In this document: positions 12,746-20,112 of the stretch, one piece after another
Numbering within the stretch: the stretch's first letter is position 1
Layout of the letters: each line of letters begins with the position of its first letter
Assembly (NCBI GenBank): GCA_900547975.1
Contig: URIX01000033.1
Coordinates: 1 to 21,170, forward strand
Direction: 5' to 3'
DNA: 21,170 nucleotides
DNA from: an uncultured Eubacteriales bacterium
Lineage (GTDB): Bacteria > Bacillota > Clostridia > Christensenellales > CAG-917
Notes under the pieces: generated by a model
Told to the model about the DNA's origin: nothing
Database searches by the model: none
Seen by the model: only the letters and a program-made list of their open reading frames with translations
Made by a program: the position numbers and the translations under genes

Positions 12746-14035
12746 TTACGCCTCGATATGCGCGTTGTCGAGTGCTTGCTTTATATCGTCTATGAGGTCG
12801 AGTGCGCTTTCAAGGCCGCAGGAAAGGCGCACGAGGTCACCCGAAACGCCTGCCGCGACGAGTTCGTCGTCGGTGAGTTGACGGTGTGTGGAACTTGCAG
12901 GGTGCAAACAGCAACTGCGCGCGTCGGCAACGTGGGTTTCGATTGCGACGATTTTGAGTCCTTTCATAAACGCTTCCGCCGCTTTTCTTCCGCCCTTTAC
13001 GCCAAAACTTACCACGCCGCAAGTGCCGCTCGGACAATACTTCTTTGCAAGTTCAAAGTCCTTGTCGCCTTGAAGCGAGGGATATTTCACCCACGCAATG
13101 CGCTCGTCGCTTGCAAGGTATTTTGCGACTTCGAGAGCGTTTTGGCAATGGCGTTGCATTCTGACGTGCAAACTTTCAAGACCGAGATTGAGCAAGAACG
13201 CGTTTTGCGGACTTTGGATAGACCCGAAATCCCTCATAAGTTGCGCCGTGCATTTTGTGATGAACGCGCCGCCCTTGCCGAATTTTTCGGCGTAGGTTAT
13301 GCCGTGATAACTCTCGTCGGGCGTGCAAAGTCCGGGGAATTTGTCCGCGTGTGCGAGCCAGTCGAAGTTGCCGCCGTCAACGATAGCGCCGCCCACAGCC
13401 GCGCCGTGTCCGTCCATATACTTGGTCGTGGAATGGGTGACGATATCTGCGCCCCACTCTATCGGACGGCAGTTTACGGGCGTTGCAAACGTGTTGTCGA
13501 CGATAAGAGGCACGCCGTGCTTGTGCGCGACCTTTGCAAACAACTCGATGTCGAACATTCTGAGCGCGGGATTTGCGATTGTTTCGCCGAACACCGCCTT
13601 AGTGTTAGGCTTAAATGCGGATTCTATTTCTTCTTCCGTGCTGTCGGGCGAAATGAAGGTAAAATCGACGCCCATCTTTCTCATAGTCACGTTGAAAAGG
13701 TTGTACGTTCCGCCGTAAACGGAACTCGTCGATATAACATGGTCACCCGCGTTGGCGATATTGAAAACGGCATAGAAGTTTGCCGCCTGCCCCGACGACG
13801 TGAGCATACCCGCGCTTCCGCCTTCGAGTTCGGCGATTTTTGCCGCAACATAGTCGTTGGTGGGGTTTTGAAGACGAGTGTAGAAATAGCCGCTCGCTTC
13901 GAGGTCGAACAGTTTTGCCATATCGTCGCTGGTGTCGTATTTGAAAGTCGTGCTTTGAATGATTGGAATTTGGCGCGGTTCGCCGTTCTTTGGCGTATAA
14001 CCGCCTTGTACGCAAGTGGTTTCGATTCTTTTCAT
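12746..14035 (-). CDS. metY: O-acetylhomoserine sulfhydrylase (PLP-dependent)
   Basis: A 429-residue member of the Cys/Met metabolism PLP enzyme family. It would convert O-acetylhomoserine plus sulfide to homocysteine. Features are the N-terminal IETTCVQGGYTPKNGEPRQ, YFYTRLQNPTN (50-60), SSGQAAN (80-86), IVDNTFATP (178-186), the PLP lysine in HSTTKYMDGHG (Lys205), and the C-terminal THVADARSCCLHPASSTHRQ typical of the OAH sulfhydrylase branch. The length also favours this branch over cystathionine gamma-synthase or beta-lyase (about 380-400). ATG 14033-14035 follows AGAGG by six bases. A CGCGC-AAAAA-GCGCG hairpin (14048-14062) sits just before that site; I see no S-box or T-box in the 129-base gap to smpB. 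Operon with metA. Confidence 0.94.
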   Translation of the reverse strand: MKRIETTCVQGGYTPKNGEPRQIPIIQSTTFKYDTSDDMAKLFDLEASGYFYTRLQNPTNDYVAAKIAELEGGSAGMLTSSGQAANFYAVFNIANAGDHVISTSSVYGGTYNLFNVTMRKMGVDFTFISPDSTEEEIESAFKPNTKAVFGETIANPALRMFDIELFAKVAHKHGVPLIVDNTFATPVNCRPIEWGADIVTHSTTKYMDGHGAAVGGAIVDGGNFDWLAHADKFPGLCTPDESYHGITYAEKFGKGGAFITKCTAQLMRDFGSIQSPQNAFLLNLGLESLHVRMQRHCQNALEVAKYLASDERIAWVKYPSLQGDKDFELAKKYCPSGTCGVVSFGVKGGRKAAEAFMKGLKIVAIETHVADARSCCLHPASSTHRQLTDDELVAAGVSGDLVRLSCGLESALDLIDDIKQALDNAHIEA

Positions 14036-14164
14036 ATTTAGCCTCTGCGCGCTTTTTGCGCGGTATTTTGGTGTAATTGAGTGTGTTTTTTTGTGTTTTG
14101 ATTGTTTATAGCGTTTAAAATATAAAGCAAGTTTTGAACGCCGAATACATATCGGCAAAGCCGA

Positions 14165-14617
14165 TTATCTGTTGTATTCTTTCATAACTCTTTGCAAATT
14201 GCGTTTGTTTTCTTTCTCTTTTATCGCTTCGCGCTTGTCGTGAAGTTCCTTGCCTCTGCAAAGACCGAGTTCGATTTTCACGAGAGCGTCCTTGAAATAG
14301 ACCTTGAGCGGAATGAGCGTATACCCTTTTTGCTCGACTTTGCCGCGAAGTTTGTTGATTTCCGAGCGGTTGAGAAGAAGTTTTCTCGTGCGGCGAGGGT
14401 CAACGTTGTTGTAACTGCCCATTTTGTACGGAGAGATATGCGCACCGAGCATAAAGACTTCGCCGTTTTTGATTATGACGAAACTGTCGCGAAGATTGAC
14501 CGCGCCTTGGCGTACGGACTTAACCTCGCAACCGACGAGCGCGATACCCGCCTCGTAGGTGTCCTCGACGAAATAGTCGTGATAAGCTTTTTTGTTTGTT
14601 GCAACTACGTTTATCAT
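14165..14617 (-). CDS. smpB: SsrA-binding protein SmpB
   Basis: A 150-residue SmpB, the partner of tmRNA in rescuing stalled ribosomes. It shows the conserved NKKAYHDYFVEDTYEAGI, LVGCEVKSVRQGAVNLRDSF, HISPYKMGSYNNVDPRRTRKLLL, and VYFKDALVKIELGLCRGKELHDKRE, with a basic C-terminal tail. ATG 14615-14617 is the natural family start and there is no ribosome binding site. A TTGAAT/TATAAT promoter ends six bases upstream, so the message is probably leaderless. The secG-smpB neighbourhood is usual, though the rnr gene often between them is missing. A short hairpin ATCGGC-TTT-GCCGAT (14152-14166) overlaps the stop but has no T-run. No tmRNA gene is seen in the window. Confidence 0.96.
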   Translation of the reverse strand: MINVVATNKKAYHDYFVEDTYEAGIALVGCEVKSVRQGAVNLRDSFVIIKNGEVFMLGAHISPYKMGSYNNVDPRRTRKLLLNRSEINKLRGKVEQKGYTLIPLKVYFKDALVKIELGLCRGKELHDKREAIKEKENKRNLQRVMKEYNR

Positions 14618-14623
14618 ACTTTT

Positions 14624-14652
14624 ATTATATATTATCCAATCAAGTTATTCAA
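14624..14652 (-). promoter_or_regulatory. smpB promoter predicting a leaderless mRNA
   Basis: TTGAAT (14647-14652), 17-base spacer, TATAAT (14624-14629), then six bases to the ATG. Identical boxes and spacings to the nadD promoter. Confidence 0.75.
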
Positions 14653-14690
14653 GAGTCGGACTAATCAAAAAATTTCATCTTTTGTCAAGA

Positions 14691-14719
14691 AAAAGAAAAC
14701 GGCTCGAAATACGAGCCGT
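14691..14719 (-). terminator. secG intrinsic terminator
   Basis: ACGGCTCG and CGAGCCGT (14712-14719 with 14699-14706) form an 8-bp stem with a 5-base loop, followed on the minus strand by TTTCTTTTT. It begins 22 bases after the secG stop and separates secG from the smpB promoter. Confidence 0.85.
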
Positions 14720-14741
14720 CAGGATACCTATCTTTTTGAGA

Positions 14742-15062
14742 TTATGCTTTCGCATCAGGGAGAAGACCCCACATAACGAAGCAGATAATCGAACAAACGA
14801 TGATGAATGCAAAGAGACCAAACGTGATTTTTTTCAAAATACTTTCTTTGTTGGTCGATTTGTTCTTACCGTAATAAGTATCGCTTGCGCCCGTAATGAC
14901 GCCAACGTTGTCGTTTGTGCCTTTTTGCATCATTATTACGACGATGATTGCAACAGCGGCGATCACCATCAATATGAGAAACACTTTCAAACATATTTCA
15001 TAATCCGCACGTCTTACGCCTTGTTCGGCAGCAAGAAGGATTGCGTTCAATGTATCAAGCAT
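14742..15062 (-). CDS. secG: preprotein translocase subunit SecG
   Basis: A 106-residue small membrane protein, the accessory subunit of the SecYEG channel. It has two hydrophobic segments (about 26-46 and 80-101) with the cytosolic loop between them beginning IMMQKGTNDNVGVITGASDTYYGKNK, which is the SecG signature (normally QxGxGxG...GxxxxFG-like). The N-terminus is a little longer than in most SecG proteins. ATG 15060-15062 has TAGGAGGT at a good distance. It has its own promoter (15091-15119) and terminator (14691-14719). Confidence 0.92.
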   Translation of the reverse strand: MLDTLNAILLAAEQGVRRADYEICLKVFLILMVIAAVAIIVVIMMQKGTNDNVGVITGASDTYYGKNKSTNKESILKKITFGLFAFIIVCSIICFVMWGLLPDAKA

Positions 15063-15090
15063 ATCTATACCTCCTAAAAGTTACTTTGAA

Positions 15091-15119
15091 ATTTTAGCAC
15101 ACGAAAAGGTAATTTGCAA
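15091..15119 (-). promoter_or_regulatory. secG promoter with extended -10
   Basis: TTGCAA (15114-15119), 17-base spacer, TAAAAT (15091-15096) with TGC directly before it (GTGTGCTAAAAT). Leader of about 23 bases containing TAGGAGGT. Confidence 0.6.
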
Positions 15120-15175
15120 GCGGTTTTATACATATTTTGAACGTTAATTGCCGCATAGAGCAACTTTTTTCGAGT

Positions 15176-15206
15176 TTGCACACAATTTGCGCCGGGTGAA
15201 TATAAT
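15176..15206 (+). promoter_or_regulatory. candidate promoter of the ferritin-like gene
   Basis: A perfect TATAAT at 15201-15206 with TTGCAC at 15176-15181. The 19-base spacer is long, so the -35 assignment is weak while the -10 is good. The ATG follows 25 bases later. Confidence 0.5.
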
Positions 15207-15230
15207 GTGCAAAATCAAGCGAGGTGAAAT

Positions 15231-15740
15231 ATGGACTTATCAAAATACGCAAGCGAATTGCCGTACCCCGAAATAGAAGTCGAACAAAACGTTGCCGAAT
15301 CCAAACTTCTGATGCCGGTATATTCGGGCTCGTCGGGGGAATTGACCGCCGTTTTGACCTACTGTTTTCAACTTTACATAACGCCGAAATATCCCGACAT
15401 TCAAGAAGCGCTCGAAGGCATTGCGGTGACCGAAATGCGACATCACGAACTGCTGGGCAAAACCATATACAAACTCGGCGGCTACCCTATTATGGGCGCG
15501 CGCACCTATTGGAACGGAAGTTTTGTAAACTACACTCTCGACCCCAAAAGATACCTTCGCGAAAACATACTCGCCGAGCAAAACGCGATAATGAACTACG
15601 AGCGCACCATTTTGAATTTATCAACCGACAGCGTGAAAATGCTGCTCGAACGAATAATTCTCGACGAGGAAATACACATCAAAATATTCAAGCAACTGCT
15701 CAAAGAACACTTTGACGTCGAATGTGAAAAAACGAGATAA
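15231..15740 (+). CDS. ferritin-like diiron/dimanganese protein
   Basis: A 169-residue four-helix-bundle protein. Metal ligands are laid out as in rubrerythrin and manganese-catalase relatives: Glu37 (SGELTAVLTY), Glu68-x-x-His71 (TEMRHHELLG), Glu116 (LAEQNAIMNYER) and Glu146-x-x-His149 (LDEEIHIKIF). There is no rubredoxin domain. By family knowledge such proteins handle peroxide or store metal, but I cannot choose between a manganese catalase-like, bacterioferritin-like or other role. The phrase GGYPIMGARTYW between helices is characteristic but not one I can name. GAGGTG lies five bases before ATG 15231-15233. It stands alone on the plus strand, divergent from secG and convergent with ywlE. 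Confidence 0.85.
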   Translation: MDLSKYASELPYPEIEVEQNVAESKLLMPVYSGSSGELTAVLTYCFQLYITPKYPDIQEALEGIAVTEMRHHELLGKTIYKLGGYPIMGARTYWNGSFVNYTLDPKRYLRENILAEQNAIMNYERTILNLSTDSVKMLLERIILDEEIHIKIFKQLLKEHFDVECEKTR

Positions 15741-15849
15741 GAAAACGACGAAAAATCGGGATTGTCGCATTTGAAAAAGATAATAAAATCGCAAAAATCG
15801 ACAATCTAATCGGATAAATTTTGTAAAAACAAAAAAATCAAGCAACAAG

Positions 15850-15875
15850 AAAACAGACGTTCAAGCGTCTGTTTT
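15850..15875. terminator. terminator at the end of the era-ywlE operon
   Basis: AAAACAGACG (15850-15859) pairs with CGTCTGTTTT (15866-15875) around TTCAAG. A/T tails on both sides make it bidirectional, so it can also stop transcription from the ferritin-like gene. The stem overlaps the ywlE stop codon (15861-15863). Confidence 0.85.
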
Positions 15876-16304
15876 TTGCGTTGTACGGTAAATTGTATCG
15901 AGACCGTTCCAAAGGATTTTGTACACGTTTTCGTAAGCCTCGACACCTTGTCCGTAAGGGTCGGGAACGTCCTGTCCGAGAAGGTCGGAAAGCACGAATA
16001 AATTGCGCTTTTTGCCGTAATTCTGCACGAGAACCTTCTTGTGATATTCGGTCATAACGAACACGAAATCCGCTTTTTTGTAAAGTTGCTTGGTGCAAAA
16101 CTGCGATTGTTTGTCAAAGTAGGGCACGCCGTGTTCGTCGAGAATTGAAAGACATAACGGATTGATGCGGTCGTTTGAGAGTATCAAACCTGCGCTGTCC
16201 ACTTCAACATCCTCTACGCCTCTTGCTCTCAAAAACGCTTTGAACATATATTCCGCCATAGGCGAGCGGCAAGTGTTTGCCGAGCATACGAAAAGCACTT
16301 TCAT
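15861..16304 (-). CDS. ywlE: low-molecular-weight phosphatase, probable protein arginine phosphatase
   Basis: A 147-residue low-molecular-weight phosphatase. The P-loop reads CSANTCRSPMAE with nucleophile Cys7 and Arg13; the general-acid Asp lies in VPDPYGQG near residue 113. Position 11 is Thr, the residue that in Bacillus subtilis YwlE selects phosphoarginine over phosphotyrosine, so arginine phosphatase is the better call; specificity remains inference. Its ATG overlaps the tsaC stop as ATGA (16301-16304), matching the ywlC-ywlE neighbourhood of Bacillus. No mcsA/mcsB/clpC kinase genes are in the window. Confidence 0.9.
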   Translation of the reverse strand: MKVLFVCSANTCRSPMAEYMFKAFLRARGVEDVEVDSAGLILSNDRINPLCLSILDEHGVPYFDKQSQFCTKQLYKKADFVFVMTEYHKKVLVQNYGKKRNLFVLSDLLGQDVPDPYGQGVEAYENVYKILWNGLDTIYRTTQKTDA

Positions 16305-17284
16305 ACACTCTTGCCCCCTGCGGCTTTCTCCACTCTGTTCATAACCGACGCTTCGAGCCCCGTTCCGTCAAGGTGTTCGATGATTATGTAATCGTACTCT
16401 TTTTCCGCCGTATGCAACGCCGAATACACGTTGCGGGTGTAGTCCTCGACGGTGATTCCGAGCGAGATTTGCGCGCGGTCTTTGACCTTATCTCTGTAAA
16501 TATCGCGAGCGACAATGACGGGATTTTTGCCCTCCGCCGTCTTTTTGTCGTACTGCGAGATTGCGTGGTCGATATTTTCCGCCATAACGGTTTCGACGAC
16601 AGGCGCATAGTGCGTGTATTTCATTCCCGGGGCTTTTGCGATTTTTATGACCTTTCCGTTTTGGCTGACTTGCCCCACGATATCGAGAAGCATATCTGCG
16701 GTTATCGCACCGGGGCGAAGTATCGTCGGCGTTTCGCAAGTGAGGTCGAGTACGGTGGATTCGATACCAACGCCGCACGGACCGTCGTCCAAAATGAGTT
16801 CCACGCGCCCTTGCAAGTCCTCGTAAACGTGTTGCGCGGTCGTCGGAGAGATATGTTTGGAGCGGTTTGCGGACGGCGCGGCAAGCGGTTTGCTGCTCGC
16901 AATAAGTTCGCGCGCCCACTTGTTGTTGGGCATACGAATACCCACCGTTTCGCCGCCTGCGGTGACGATATACGGGATTTTGTCGCTCTTGTTGAGAATC
17001 ACGGTGAGCGGACCGGGCATAAAGCGAGAAGCAAGTTCATAGAACTTGTCGGGAATATCCTTTGCTATGTCCTTGACCTGTTCGAGCGAGGATATATGCA
17101 CGATGAGCGGATTGTCCTGCGGTCTGCCCTTTGCCTCGAATATTTTTGCTACCGCGCTCTCGTCAAAGGCGTTTGCGCCGAGTCCGTACACGGTTTCCGT
17201 CGGAAACACCACGAGTCCGCCCTCGTTTATTATTCTTGCGCCCTTTTGGATTGCGTCGCTTGCTTTTTCGATTGTAGTAATCAT
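16301..17284 (-). CDS. tsaC: L-threonylcarbamoyladenylate synthase (TsaC/Sua5 type)
   Basis: This 327-residue enzyme makes L-threonylcarbamoyl-AMP from threonine, bicarbonate and ATP, the first step of tRNA t6A37 formation. The YrdC-like domain (about 1-200) shows GGLVVFPTETVYGLGANA, KGRPQDNPLIVHI, MPGPLTVIL, VGIRMPNN and AAPSANRSKHISPTTA. The C-terminal region (about 225-327) is the extra Sua5 domain, introduced by APGMKYTHYAP, so it is the long Sua5 form. I start it at ATG 17282-17284 with AGGA upstream; the frame is open further but that sequence is the antisense-shifted tail of the neighbouring lipoprotein gene. It lies 14 bases after the lipoprotein gene. TsaB and TsaE are encoded 8-10 kb away. 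Confidence 0.95.
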   Translation of the reverse strand: MITTIEKASDAIQKGARIINEGGLVVFPTETVYGLGANAFDESAVAKIFEAKGRPQDNPLIVHISSLEQVKDIAKDIPDKFYELASRFMPGPLTVILNKSDKIPYIVTAGGETVGIRMPNNKWARELIASSKPLAAPSANRSKHISPTTAQHVYEDLQGRVELILDDGPCGVGIESTVLDLTCETPTILRPGAITADMLLDIVGQVSQNGKVIKIAKAPGMKYTHYAPVVETVMAENIDHAISQYDKKTAEGKNPVIVARDIYRDKVKDRAQISLGITVEDYTRNVYSALHTAEKEYDYIIIEHLDGTGLEASVMNRVEKAAGGKSV

Positions 17285-17298
17285 TTGTATGTCCTGAC

Positions 17299-19212
17299 TT
17301 AGATGAGTCTGTACACGGTGTAACTGACGTTGTTGCCGACCGTCACTTTGTCGAATACGAACACGTTGCTCGGTGAGGACGTGGGTGCGTAAAGCACGCT
17401 TCCCGCGCTCATAGTGGCGTTCATAACGATATTTTTGTTGACGTTGGGATTGAAGTTTTTGATACCGTATTTGTAGATGGTCTTTTTGTTGGAATCCTTC
17501 TCGCCCGAATCGACTTTGTACATATAGCAACCGATTTTGTATATGAAGTTGCCGTTTGAGTCGGTTGCGATTTCGTCTTTCGTAAGCGGCGTAGAGCCGT
17601 CCGTCATTTGCGGGATTTTATTGCCGTCGCTGCCGACGATATACCACGTTGCGACGCCGTTCTCGTTTTTGGCTTTACCCACCGTATACGAGCCTCTGAA
17701 CGCCGAGAGCGAGAGATACTCGAACGGCACGACCACTTCGCCTCTGAGGTTGAACGCGCCGTAAAGTTTTTCGGGATTGGACGAGGTATCGTCGGGGTCG
17801 TTGATCGCAACCACGAACATGCCGTTTGAAAGTTCTTGTTGCAGAATGTCGTTGCGATCGTTGTGCCCTATCTTGTTGCCGTCCTTGTCGTAGACGTTGA
17901 ACTCGCTGGGAAGCACGGGGTTATAGTAGTAGCCGTCAACGCATTGCATAATGAGGTCGTAATAGCCGACTTTTTCTTTCTTTTGGCCCTTGATTGTAAT
18001 GCCGTAGTTGCCCGTGAGCGACATAACGACGTTGAAGTTTTCGTCGAGGATAAACTGGTCGTAAGTGCCGACTTTATCCTTTATGGTCAAACCGTAACTT
18101 GCATAAGTGAATCCGTCTTTGAGGTATTGCGAAGTTGCTATACCCGCCTTGTCGCCGTCATAGTAGTTGTTTTCAAGGTAAATGAAAACCTTGTCTGAAT
18201 TTTTGGTGTATTCGGAAGATTTATCGTTGTCGGGGGTATAAATTCTGCGAGAGAAAACGTAGTAGTCGAATCCGTCGTAGTAAGTATATTCCTCGTCCTT
18301 TGCGACCGTCCAGTCTTGGTGGATAAAGAATTTTCCGCCGCCCATATAGGTTATTTCGCCGTAGTAGTCGTCTTTGTCGTTGTCGGCAACCGTACCGTTC
18401 ATGGTTGCAAGAGTTGGAGCGACCTCTCCCGAAACGCTGTTCGGAACCGCGAAGATGTAGTCCCCTGCCGTATTACCTGTTATGGTGACGTACTTGCCGT
18501 CGAAGCCCTTAACGTCCGTGAGGGTACCTTTGGCGTTTTCGAGTTTTGCGACGAGCGTTCCGCGTTGCGAAAGTTCGCCGTTTACGCTCGGACGATATAT
18601 GGAAGTATAACCGCTCGTGCCGTTTCTGTCGTACGCAGAGTTGACCGCGATAAGTCCGCTGTCAAGGATTTTGAGGATTGTGTCGATGTTTGCGCCGCTG
18701 TTTGACGACCAGTTGATTTTCGTACGCGAAATCACCGTTCTGCCGTTTGAATCGAACACGCCTGCCGTGTAGTCGTTAAACTTGCACGCTATAAGACCGT
18801 CTTTGACTCTCAAGGCGGATATTCCGAGCGACGCGGGCAAAATCATTCCTTTCATACCGCCGTCGAAATACTCTTTCGTATCGCCGCATTTGACTATTGA
18901 AAGCACGTCGCCGTTGCTCACGACGAATGCGTCGAGGCTTGTTATGTAGCCGACGTCGCTGTTTACGTTGACCGCTTGAGTGCTTTTCGGCGCAACGCTC
19001 GTGGTGTAAACCGTCCAACCCGTATCGAGAGTAAACTCTCTTTTTACGCCGCTGAATTCCGGATTGCTTTGAGTGGACTTGAAGATGTCCTCAACCGTTT
19101 TTGCCTTCACTTCATCCTTGTCGCAGGAAACGAGGAAAGCCACGCACGCAAAAAGCGTGCAAACCGTGAGCGTAAGCGCAATGATTTTTGCCAAAAATCC
19201 TTTGTTTTTCAT
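17299..19212 (-). CDS. large predicted lipoprotein, WG-repeat-like, function unknown
   Basis: A 637-residue exported protein. The N-terminus has basic residues, a hydrophobic core and the lipobox LVSC with the lipidated Cys at 30, so it should be anchored outside the membrane. The rest is rich in Gly, Tyr, Asp, Asn and beta-strand-like segments; NPEKLYGAFNLRGEVVVPFEYLS and similar phrases (YDKDGNKIGHN, YIVGSDGNKI) resemble WG/KWG-type beta-repeats, which suggests a propeller-like or repeat fold. I cannot assign a function. Its ATG overlaps the recO stop as ATGA (19209-19212) with GGAG upstream, and tsaC follows after 14 bases, so it is transcribed with information-processing genes, an unusual place for a surface lipoprotein. 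Confidence 0.85.
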   Translation of the reverse strand: MKNKGFLAKIIALTLTVCTLFACVAFLVSCDKDEVKAKTVEDIFKSTQSNPEFSGVKREFTLDTGWTVYTTSVAPKSTQAVNVNSDVGYITSLDAFVVSNGDVLSIVKCGDTKEYFDGGMKGMILPASLGISALRVKDGLIACKFNDYTAGVFDSNGRTVISRTKINWSSNSGANIDTILKILDSGLIAVNSAYDRNGTSGYTSIYRPSVNGELSQRGTLVAKLENAKGTLTDVKGFDGKYVTITGNTAGDYIFAVPNSVSGEVAPTLATMNGTVADNDKDDYYGEITYMGGGKFFIHQDWTVAKDEEYTYYDGFDYYVFSRRIYTPDNDKSSEYTKNSDKVFIYLENNYYDGDKAGIATSQYLKDGFTYASYGLTIKDKVGTYDQFILDENFNVVMSLTGNYGITIKGQKKEKVGYYDLIMQCVDGYYYNPVLPSEFNVYDKDGNKIGHNDRNDILQQELSNGMFVVAINDPDDTSSNPEKLYGAFNLRGEVVVPFEYLSLSAFRGSYTVGKAKNENGVATWYIVGSDGNKIPQMTDGSTPLTKDEIATDSNGNFIYKIGCYMYKVDSGEKDSNKKTIYKYGIKNFNPNVNKNIVMNATMSAGSVLYAPTSSPSNVFVFDKVTVGNNVSYTVYRLI

Positions 19213-19910
19213 AGTTGCTCCGTAAAATAGTGAGTGCTTATGCGCACCCCGGTCATCATATATACAAAATCCGCAAGCAAAATATTTGATTTTATTTTGA
19301 GCGGGTGCGTTGTATCCGATTGTTTTGCAAGGTATGCTCTCGTGACGTTGTCGATGAGGATTCCGTCAAGTCCCCTGCAATGCTCGCAGACGATTCCGTC
19401 CGCGTCCTTAAAGTATGCATTCGAGTCGATGTCGCACTTGCAGACGTTGCAATGCGCAAAGTCGAGACTGTTGCCCGATATATCCAAAAATCCGAGCAAA
19501 AAATCGCGTATGGTATCGTCCGCTTCTTCCTCGCCGTACGCAAGCGTATCGAGGGCTTTGAGCGCGAGGATAAAGAGGTCGGGATTTGCCTCTCTCGAAC
19601 CTTTTTGCAGGGTTTCGAGCACCAAAGACGCGGCGTAGTACTTTTCTATATCCGTAGTGATTTCGGAAAAGGATTCGATTTGACTGCACTCGGTTATGAC
19701 GTATCTTCCGTTTCTGCCGCTCAGCACGTAGTCGCCGAAATTCATAGGCTCGGCGGCGTAGCGCAGTTTTGCTCTCGGTTTGAGACAGCCTTTCGCCGTT
19801 GCGGTCAACACGCCCGTATCAACGCCGACAAGAGTGACAATCATATCACTCTCGTTGTAAGGTACTGCCCTCGTCACGACGGCTTTAACTTTTACGTCGG
19901 CTGTTTGCAT
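19209..19910 (-). CDS. recO: DNA repair protein RecO
   Basis: A 233-residue RecO, which helps load RecA onto SSB-coated single strands in the RecFOR pathway. The N-terminal OB-fold is recognisable (KVKAVVTRAVPYNESDMIVTL, GVLTATAKGCLKPRAKLRYAAEPMNFGDYVL), and a four-cysteine zinc site is present at Cys154, Cys157, Cys175 and Cys178. The length is typical. ATG 19908-19910 has GAGGGGG directly upstream with short spacing. The gene follows era and yqzL, the standard Bacillota order. Its first 26 bases overlap the yqzL frame. Confidence 0.95.
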   Translation of the reverse strand: MQTADVKVKAVVTRAVPYNESDMIVTLVGVDTGVLTATAKGCLKPRAKLRYAAEPMNFGDYVLSGRNGRYVITECSQIESFSEITTDIEKYYAASLVLETLQKGSREANPDLFILALKALDTLAYGEEEADDTIRDFLLGFLDISGNSLDFAHCNVCKCDIDSNAYFKDADGIVCEHCRGLDGILIDNVTRAYLAKQSDTTHPLKIKSNILLADFVYMMTGVRISTHYFTEQL

Positions 19911-20025
19911 TTCCCCCTCGCAACATGTGCGAGTTATCCTCGTATTCCTTCATCGCAAGGTACATTCCGTACACTTCGATGTCCCCGGTCTTTGCAAACA
20001 TTTTCCATAACTCTCGTTTGTTCAC
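19885..20025 (-). CDS. yqzL: small YqzL-family protein
   Basis: A 46-residue product from GTG 20023-20025: NKRELWKMFAKTGDIEVYGM followed by YLAMKEYED. The core W-K-x-F-x-x-T-G-D-I-x-x-Y-x-x-Y matches the YqzL family, tiny proteins of unknown function that sit between era and recO in Bacillota. Position and motif together make this convincing despite the size. No ATG is available in frame upstream of the core and no Shine-Dalgarno precedes the GTG, so the exact start is uncertain. The frame runs 26 bases into recO before its TAA. Confidence 0.75.
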   Translation of the reverse strand: MNKRELWKMFAKTGDIEVYGMYLAMKEYEDNSHMLRGGNANSRRKS

Positions 20026-20112
20026 GATGTCAGTATGTGCAGAAATGTTTGCATTATCCGTGATTTCTTATTTTTTTCGTTATTTCCTTATTTTCGGTTT
20101 CTTTGCGGCTCG

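Noticed and set aside
12575..14041. Long plus-strand open frame (488 codons) opposite metY and metA
   Set aside because: Antisense to two clear enzymes, no ribosome binding site, no recognisable protein character; a by-product of codon bias.
14036..14164. S-box or T-box riboswitch before metY
   Set aside because: None of the conserved blocks of SAM or T-box elements are present; only a short CGCGC/GCGCG hairpin is seen.
15760..15806. ATTGTCG/CGACAAT inverted repeat as terminator of the ferritin-like gene
   Set aside because: Seven-bp stem with a loop of over 30 bases and no T-run; the hairpin at 15850-15875 is the better terminator.
16277..17302. Plus-strand open frame of 341 codons opposite tsaC
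   Set aside because: Antisense shadow of a well-conserved enzyme; no start signals.
17285..17530. N-terminal extension of the tsaC frame
   Set aside because: Lies inside the lipoprotein gene in another frame and is basic, low-complexity shadow sequence; the family start is at 17284.
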